A stretch of DNA of 10,517 nt from the NCBI RefSeq assembly GCF_965662505.1, contig NZ_CBFIHX010000121.1, positions 1 to 10,517 of the forward strand, given 5' to 3'. The notes beneath the pieces were generated by a model. It was not told the DNA's origin and did no database searches. It saw only the letters and a list, made by a program, of their open reading frames with translations. Origin of the DNA: Pseudomaricurvus sp965662505. GTDB taxonomy: Bacteria > Pseudomonadota > Gammaproteobacteria > Pseudomonadales > Cellvibrionaceae. A program made the position numbers and the translations under genes. Shown piece after piece: positions 5,892-10,517 of this stretch; the first letter of the stretch is position 1; each line of letters begins with the position of its first letter.

Positions 5892-7520
5892 TCAATCCCC
5901 AATTTTCCAGCCATTGGTGATCGGATAACGACGATCCCGACCAAAGCCACGCTCAGTGATCCTCGGCCCCACAGGCGCTTGCCGACGCTTGTATTCATTG
6001 ACATCCACCAGGCGCAACACGCGATGAACCACATCGGTATCAAACCCTTCGGCGATGATCGCAGTCGCACTGAAATCGCGCTCCACATACAGCTCCAGAA
6101 TGCGATCCAGATCCTCGTAAGGCGGCAGGCTGTCCTCATCTTTCTGATCCGGAGCCAGCTCAGCTGATGGCGGACGCTCAATCACACTGACCGGAATCAC
6201 CTCTTCAATGGTGTTGCGATAACGGGACAGCTCAAACACCAGTACTTTGGGGACATCCTTGAGCACGTCGAAACCACCGGCCATATCGCCATACAGGGTG
6301 GAATAGCCCACCGCCATTTCGCTCTTATTGCCTGTGGTCAGAACCAGATAGCCCTTTTTATTGGAGATGGCCATCAGTACCACACCGCGACAACGGGCCT
6401 GAAGATTCTCTTCGGTGGTATCGCGCAGTGTGCCCGCGAACTCACCCTCGAGCGCTGTCATAAAGGACTCGAACATCGGCTCAATTGAAATCGACTGATA
6501 GTTAACACCAAGGCGCTGAGCTTCATCTGCAGCGTCATTTTTACTCAGATCGGAGGTATAACGGAACGGCATCATAATCGCCTCGACCCGATCCTTGCCC
6601 AGAGCGTCCACCGCAATGGCCAGAGTCAGCGCTGAATCGATCCCGCCGGAAAGCCCCAAGACGACACCTTTGAAGCCGTTCTTGTTAACGTAGTCGCGCA
6701 CACAAAGCACCAACGCCTGATAAACACTGGCCAGACGCTCAGGTTCGGAGGTCACAGTACCATCGCGAACGATGCACTCTCCTCCACTGACATCCATCGT
6801 CACTGGCAGTAATAATTCTTCATAACAGGGCGCCTGCACCCGGGTTTCCCCTTCGGCATCCACTACCATGGAGGCACCATCAAAAACCAGCTCATCCTGC
6901 CCAACCACCTGATTCACATACAGGATAGGCATCTGTCCTTCACGGGCGCGGTCGTGAAGCAGTTCACGACGCTCATTAATTTTACCGATATGGAAAGGCG
7001 AAGCATTGATGTTCAGCATCAGCTGAGCACCGGCCTGCTTGGCCTGATGCATAGGTTCCACCTGCCAGATGTCTTCACAGATGGTGATGGCCGCCTTGAT
7101 GCCCTTTAAACGTACGATGCACGGGCTATCCCCGGAGACAAAGTAGCGTTTTTCATCGAACACCTTGTAGTTGGGAAGGTGCTGCTTGGCGTACTCAGCG
7201 GTAATTTCACCACCGTCAATCACACCAGCCATATTAAATACACGGCCTGCCATGGAACGTGGGTAACCCACAACCACCGCGGCCTGCAGAGAGGCACTGC
7301 AAATTGCCTCCAGAGCGCGATTGATGCGCAATTCAAGGCTTTCACGCAACAACAAATCTTCCGGTGGGTAACCCGTCAGAGTCAGCTCAGGAAAGATAAC
7401 GATGTCGGCGCTGTGCTCGGACTCGGCCTGACGTACAGTATCAATCACCAGCTCGGTATTTCCCTGGATATCCCCCACTAAAGGGTTTACCTGGGCCATG
7501 ACAATCTTTAGGGTTGGCAT
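5892..7520 (-). CDS. nadE: glutamine-dependent NAD+ synthetase
   Basis: A 542-residue two-domain cytoplasmic enzyme that makes NAD+ from nicotinate adenine dinucleotide, ATP and glutamine, the last step of NAD biosynthesis. The N-terminal nitrilase-fold glutaminase (about 1-260) has the triad Glu45 ('FPELTLTGYPPEDLL'), Lys112 ('AKQHLPNYKVFDEKRYF') and Cys148 ('ITICEDIWQ'), which releases ammonia. The C-terminal synthetase has the ATP pyrophosphatase loop 'SGGIDS' (291-296), 'TTGNKSEMAVGYSTLYGDMAGG' context around 395-416, and the late 'ERPPSAELAPDQKDEDSLPPY' lid region. Length and all key residues agree with the long, glutamine-using form, not the short ammonia-only form. GGAG lies 10 nt upstream of the ATG. 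The gene is monocistronic here, ending at a strong terminator and divergent from pilS. Confidence 0.97.
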   Translation of the reverse strand: MPTLKIVMAQVNPLVGDIQGNTELVIDTVRQAESEHSADIVIFPELTLTGYPPEDLLLRESLELRINRALEAICSASLQAAVVVGYPRSMAGRVFNMAGVIDGGEITAEYAKQHLPNYKVFDEKRYFVSGDSPCIVRLKGIKAAITICEDIWQVEPMHQAKQAGAQLMLNINASPFHIGKINERRELLHDRAREGQMPILYVNQVVGQDELVFDGASMVVDAEGETRVQAPCYEELLLPVTMDVSGGECIVRDGTVTSEPERLASVYQALVLCVRDYVNKNGFKGVVLGLSGGIDSALTLAIAVDALGKDRVEAIMMPFRYTSDLSKNDAADEAQRLGVNYQSISIEPMFESFMTALEGEFAGTLRDTTEENLQARCRGVVLMAISNKKGYLVLTTGNKSEMAVGYSTLYGDMAGGFDVLKDVPKVLVFELSRYRNTIEEVIPVSVIERPPSAELAPDQKDEDSLPPYEDLDRILELYVERDFSATAIIAEGFDTDVVHRVLRLVDVNEYKRRQAPVGPRITERGFGRDRRYPITNGWKIGD

Positions 7521-7562
7521 ATTTTTTTAACTCCGGAATGACTCTTTTTCAACAACGACCCC

Positions 7563-7580
7563 CTGCCAAATGCATGGCAG
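7563..7580. promoter_or_regulatory. inverted repeat in the nadE-pilS divergent gap
   Basis: CTGCCA (7563-7568), spacer AATGCA, TGGCAG (7575-7580). It lies 43 bp upstream of the nadE start, and TGCCA/TGGCA words recur at 7601-7605 and 7624-7628. It may be an operator for nadE or pilS, though no regulator is indicated. I found no convincing -35/-10 pair in the rest of the 197-bp gap (7521-7717). Confidence 0.28.
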
Positions 7581-7690
7581 ACTCACAATCTCACTGACCT
7601 TGCCAGCTAATAGACTGACAATGTGGCAGAATCTGTACTCTGCAAGCAGTGATTTAGGGTAGCCATCGGCGAGGATGGGCTATTTTCGGA

Positions 7691-7705
7691 TAATCCAACG
7701 GATTA
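7691..7705 (+). promoter_or_regulatory. small hairpin just before the pilS start
   Basis: TAATCC (7691-7696), loop AAC, GGATTA (7700-7705), ending 12 nt before the pilS ATG where a ribosome site would be expected. The only SD-like bases (GGA) are within the stem, so pairing could lower pilS translation. Confidence 0.3.
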
Positions 7706-7717
7706 AGCAAAATAAAC

Positions 7718-9361
7718 ATGACAAACGCACCCCCTGACCACGTCCCTCCAGCGGCCAAGATCCCCCCAAACGACATCAATTACCCGCTGTTAAAAATCTA
7801 CGCCTACTACCGGGTCGGATTGAGTTTTCTGTTGTTGCTGATGTTTTTCTCCCGGCTGGCCCCGAACATCCTCGGGGAGCAGGTTCCAGAGTTGTTTGTG
7901 GCCACCTCAACCAGCTACGCAGTCGTCAACATTCTGACCCTGATAATCCTCTGGCGCCGCCGCTTCTCGCCCAATAACGAACAGATTTTTGTCATTCTGT
8001 TTGTCGACATCGTCGCTCTGGTTCTCTTGATGCACGCCAGTGGCGGCCTGACCAGTGGCCTCGGCTTTTTACTGCTGGTAACCGCAGCCACCGGTGGCAT
8101 CTGTCTGAATAACCAGGCCAGTACTGCTCTGGCAGCACTGAGCTCGCTACTGGTCTTGTCTCAGGCGCTGTACATGATGCAAACTTCTGCTGGCGACAAC
8201 CGCAGTCTGTTTGCAGCGGGAACCCTCGGGATCATCCTGTTCGCCTGCTCGCTGCTGTTTAATTATCTCAGCGGTAAATTGCGAGCCAGTGCCGCTGAAG
8301 CCACAGCGCAAGCAGAACACGCCGCCCACTTGCAGCGATTGGCCCAACTCATTGTAGAACGAATGCAAACCGGCATCGTCGTCACCGACCCGTCGGGCTC
8401 TGTGGACCTGATCAATCAATCCGCTACTCAATTGCTCAACTGGCCTCAGAACGGCCAGCCGCTTCGACTCAATGACATGGAAGAATTGGAAACCCGGTTA
8501 ACACAGTGGCAACAACACCGTCAGGCCAGCGTGCCCAACCTAAAGCCAGACAACAGTAATAACGAAGTACGCTTGCGCTTTGCCGATCTGACCACCGAGG
8601 TAGACACTGATAACGATCACTCTTCCAGAACACTGATTTTCGTCGAGGACACCCGCAGCCTCAATCGCGAAGCCCAAAGCATCAAACTGGCCTCTCTGGG
8701 ACGACTGACCGCCAGTATTGCACACGAGATCCGCAATCCACTGGGCGCCATCAGCCACGCAGGCCAACTGTTAGGCGAGTCTCCAGCTCTGGATAAAGCC
8801 GATCGCCGCCTGACCGAGATCATTGAGACCAATGCCCAGCGGGTAAATCAGATCATTGAAAACGTGCTGCAGCTCTCTCGCCGACGTCCCACCAAGCCTG
8901 AGCAGATCGATCTGCGCCAATGGCTGCAAAGCTTTATCAGTGATTTCCAGGAAAACAGCTCGGATCACGTCAACATCGATTTAAAAGAACTCAACCGCAA
9001 CGCCCACACCCGCATTGATCTCAGTCACTTAAGTCAGGTGATGACCAATCTTATCGACAATGGCCTGCGCTACAGTCAGCAGGCGACGGGAGACGCACAT
9101 GTCACACTCAAGCTTGGTATCGATACCACAACAGAGCTTCCATTCCTGCTGGTTATTGACGATGGCGATGGGATCCCCGAAGATGGTCAATCACATATTT
9201 TCGAGCCTTTTTACACCACTGAAGCGACAGGTTCGGGGCTTGGACTCTATCTTTCCAGAGAACTGTGTGAGGCTAACCACGCTGCGATCAGCTATTGTCG
9301 GGATACCGACGGAAAGAGCTGCTTTCGCATAGATTTCTCTCACCCGGACAGGATGTTTTAA
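7718..9361 (+). CDS. pilS: PilS, type IV pilus sensor histidine kinase
   Basis: A 547-residue inner-membrane kinase that phosphorylates PilR; in Pseudomonas the pair controls pilA transcription and PilS can sense pilin levels in the membrane. Six predicted membrane helices lie at about 33-50, 64-80, 88-105, 113-131, 136-153 and 165-184, with the PilS signature 'MHASGGLTSGLGFLLL' (105-120). A linker helix, then a PAS-like domain (about 205-315: 'IVERMQTGIVVTDPSGSV'), then the DHp H-box 'LGRLTASIAHEIRNPLGA' with His336. The ATPase domain has N-box 'NLIDNGLRYS' (Asn448), G1 'DDGDGIP', F-box 'IFEPFYTTE' and G2 'GSGLGLYLS'. Length is close to the Pseudomonas protein. The first 20 residues are Pro-rich. 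The ribosome site is weak and may be occluded by a small hairpin. pilR follows with 28-52 nt spacing depending on its start, so the two are probably cotranscribed. Confidence 0.95.
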   Translation: MTNAPPDHVPPAAKIPPNDINYPLLKIYAYYRVGLSFLLLLMFFSRLAPNILGEQVPELFVATSTSYAVVNILTLIILWRRRFSPNNEQIFVILFVDIVALVLLMHASGGLTSGLGFLLLVTAATGGICLNNQASTALAALSSLLVLSQALYMMQTSAGDNRSLFAAGTLGIILFACSLLFNYLSGKLRASAAEATAQAEHAAHLQRLAQLIVERMQTGIVVTDPSGSVDLINQSATQLLNWPQNGQPLRLNDMEELETRLTQWQQHRQASVPNLKPDNSNNEVRLRFADLTTEVDTDNDHSSRTLIFVEDTRSLNREAQSIKLASLGRLTASIAHEIRNPLGAISHAGQLLGESPALDKADRRLTEIIETNAQRVNQIIENVLQLSRRRPTKPEQIDLRQWLQSFISDFQENSSDHVNIDLKELNRNAHTRIDLSHLSQVMTNLIDNGLRYSQQATGDAHVTLKLGIDTTTELPFLLVIDDGDGIPEDGQSHIFEPFYTTEATGSGLGLYLSRELCEANHAAISYCRDTDGKSCFRIDFSHPDRMF

Positions 9362-9369
9362 GCCTTCCT

Positions 9370-9426
9370 ATGAGTACACCGACAACACCATGAGCACACC
9401 GAATACAAAAGCCATGAGTACGACGA
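9370..9426 (+). repeat. triplicated start-codon segment before pilR, with a 7-codon mini-ORF
   Basis: Near copies of ATGAGYACACCGA begin at 9370, 9390 and 9414 (the last is ATGAGTACGACGA). The first copy is 20 bp long, so it is out of frame: it reads M-S-T-P-T-T-P and stops at TGA 9391-9393, overlapping the second ATG as ATGA. The second copy is 24 bp long and in frame with pilR. None has a good Shine-Dalgarno site. Slippage duplication of the start region is the simplest origin; coupling through the mini-ORF is possible. Confidence 0.7.
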
Positions 9427-10517
9427 CCCAAGCGCTGATCATCGACGACGAACCGGATATCCGGGAACTTCTGGACATTACCCTCTCGCGCATGGGCATC
9501 GAGGTCGATTGCGCGGCAAGCGTCAAAGAGGGAATGGAGTACCTGAACAACAACACCTACAGCGTCTGCCTCACTGATCTGCGTCTGCCTGACGGCGACG
9601 GTATCGAACTGGTGAAGTGGATGCAGAAGAACCACGCTCAGCTTCCTGTCGCAGTATTTACCGCACACGGCAACATGGACACCGCCATTTCTGCGATGAA
9701 AGCCGGCGCTTTTGATTTCCTCTCCAAACCTGTTGAACTGGAGCATTTACGCAGCTTAATCAATACCGCACTGCGCCTTACCGCCAATCAGGATTCGCAA
9801 TCCGACAACAGCCCACCCTTGCTGGGGAAAACCCAGAACATTGAAAGCTTGCGACAAAAAATCCTCAAGGTTTCCCGCAGCCAGGCTCCCGTCTACATAA
9901 GCGGTGAATCCGGCACCGGTAAAGAGCTGGTGGCTCGCGCTATCCACTATCAAGGTGGGCGGTCCGATGGCCCGTTTATCCCCGTTAACTGTGGCGCCAT
10001 CCCCAAAGAGTTGATGGAAAGCGAGTTCTTTGGTCACAAAAAAGGCAGTTTTACCGGAGCCTCCGGCGACAAACAAGGGCTGTTCCAGGCAGCCAACGGC
10101 GGCACCCTGTTCCTGGATGAAGTGGCCGATTTACCTCTGGATATGCAGGTCAAACTCCTGCGCGCCATTCAGGAAAAAGCCGTACGGCCCATCGGCTCCG
10201 ACCACGAAATCCCCGTGGACATCCGAGTCCTAAGCGCCACCCACAAAGACCTCGCGCAAGAAGTCCAGCGCGAACATTTCCGCAACGACCTTTACTACCG
10301 CATCAACGTCATCCAGATTAATATACCGCCGTTGCGCGACCGACAAGACGACATCGAATTGCTGGCCAACCACTTTCTCCAGCGCTTCGCTGATGACTGC
10401 GGCATGCCCACACCGGCACTCGCCAAGAACAGCTTAACAGCCTTAAAAAACTACCCATTCCCAGGCAATGTCCGGGAATTGGAGAACATCCTCGAGCGCG
10501 CCTTTACCCTCTGCGAC
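9414..10517 (+). CDS. pilR: PilR, sigma-54-dependent response regulator, 3'-truncated by window edge
   Basis: 368 codons are visible and the frame is open at the right edge; the last part of the protein, including the DNA-binding helix-turn-helix, lies outside. The receiver domain has Asp11/Asp12, phosphoacceptor Asp55 ('CLTDLRLPDGDGIEL'), Thr83 and Lys105 ('AFDFLSKPVE'). The AAA+ domain has Walker A 'GESGTGKE' (164-171), the sigma-54 contact loop 'GSFTGA' (211-216), Walker B 'GGTLFLDE' (229-236) and the 'FRNDLYYRINV' and 'YPFPGNVRELENILERA' segments. When phosphorylated by PilS, this family drives sigma-54 transcription, classically of pilA. The Ser in GSFTGA replaces the more usual Ala, as I recall for Pseudomonas PilR. 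I chose 9414 because 'MSTTTQALIIDDEPDI' matches the usual PilR N-terminus in length; an in-frame ATG at 9390 would add eight residues. It lies directly after pilS on the same strand. Confidence 0.95.
   Translation, partial: MSTTTQALIIDDEPDIRELLDITLSRMGIEVDCAASVKEGMEYLNNNTYSVCLTDLRLPDGDGIELVKWMQKNHAQLPVAVFTAHGNMDTAISAMKAGAFDFLSKPVELEHLRSLINTALRLTANQDSQSDNSPPLLGKTQNIESLRQKILKVSRSQAPVYISGESGTGKELVARAIHYQGGRSDGPFIPVNCGAIPKELMESEFFGHKKGSFTGASGDKQGLFQAANGGTLFLDEVADLPLDMQVKLLRAIQEKAVRPIGSDHEIPVDIRVLSATHKDLAQEVQREHFRNDLYYRINVIQINIPPLRDRQDDIELLANHFLQRFADDCGMPTPALAKNSLTALKNYPFPGNVRELENILERAFTLCD

Noticed and set aside
5783..6181. Minus-strand frame at the 3' end of nadE
   Set aside because: It overlaps the conserved C-terminus of nadE in another frame on the same strand, runs through the terminator and has Arg/Trp/Cys-rich composition typical of a shadow frame.
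7622..7650. Possible sigma-54 promoter (TGGCA ... TGCAA) before pilS
   Set aside because: The GG and GC elements are 14 bp apart rather than the required 10, so it does not fit a -24/-12 promoter.

Overview
The window (10,517 bp, moderate GC) looks like a chromosomal housekeeping and envelope region of a Gram-negative gammaproteobacterium. It encodes an outer-membrane TonB-dependent receptor, a PhoQ-type sensor kinase and a PilS/PilR pair whose signatures closely follow the Pseudomonas type IV pilus regulators. The style of the receptor and the gene set suggest a marine Cellvibrionales/Pseudomonadales-like bacterium; that placement is inference. I see no phage, IS element, CRISPR array, tRNA, rRNA or defence system.

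Layout, left to right. (1) The 3' part of a PhoQ-like histidine kinase gene (+), cut by the left edge, ends in an 18-bp tandem repeat that repeats its stop codon. (2) A 309-bp gap holds that repeat, two inverted repeats and a doubtful minus-strand membrane-like reading frame. (3) A complete 833-residue TonB-dependent receptor (+) runs to a strong bidirectional terminator. (4) A convergent short-chain dehydrogenase (-) resembles 2,4-dienoyl-CoA reductases; its leader carries about six copies of a 16-bp tandem repeat. (5) Divergent from it, with a good sigma-70-like promoter, is a small exported protein of unknown function with an internal duplication. (6) A perfect 17-bp-arm bidirectional terminator separates this from nadE (-), a complete glutamine-dependent NAD+ synthetase. 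(7) Divergent from nadE is pilS (+), followed by pilR (+), which is cut by the right edge; the pilR start region contains three near-copies of its own start.

How the genes work together: pilS and pilR form a classical two-component pair (membrane kinase to sigma-54 activator) that in relatives controls pilA. The PhoQ-like kinase probably has its response regulator just outside the left edge. The receptor and the SDR converge on one terminator; a shared role in taking up and reducing a hydrophobic or acyl substrate is possible but unproven. nadE is a stand-alone biosynthetic gene. No clearly new system is present. The best leads are short tandem duplications at three gene edges (a stop codon, a leader and a start codon) and the unknown exported protein.
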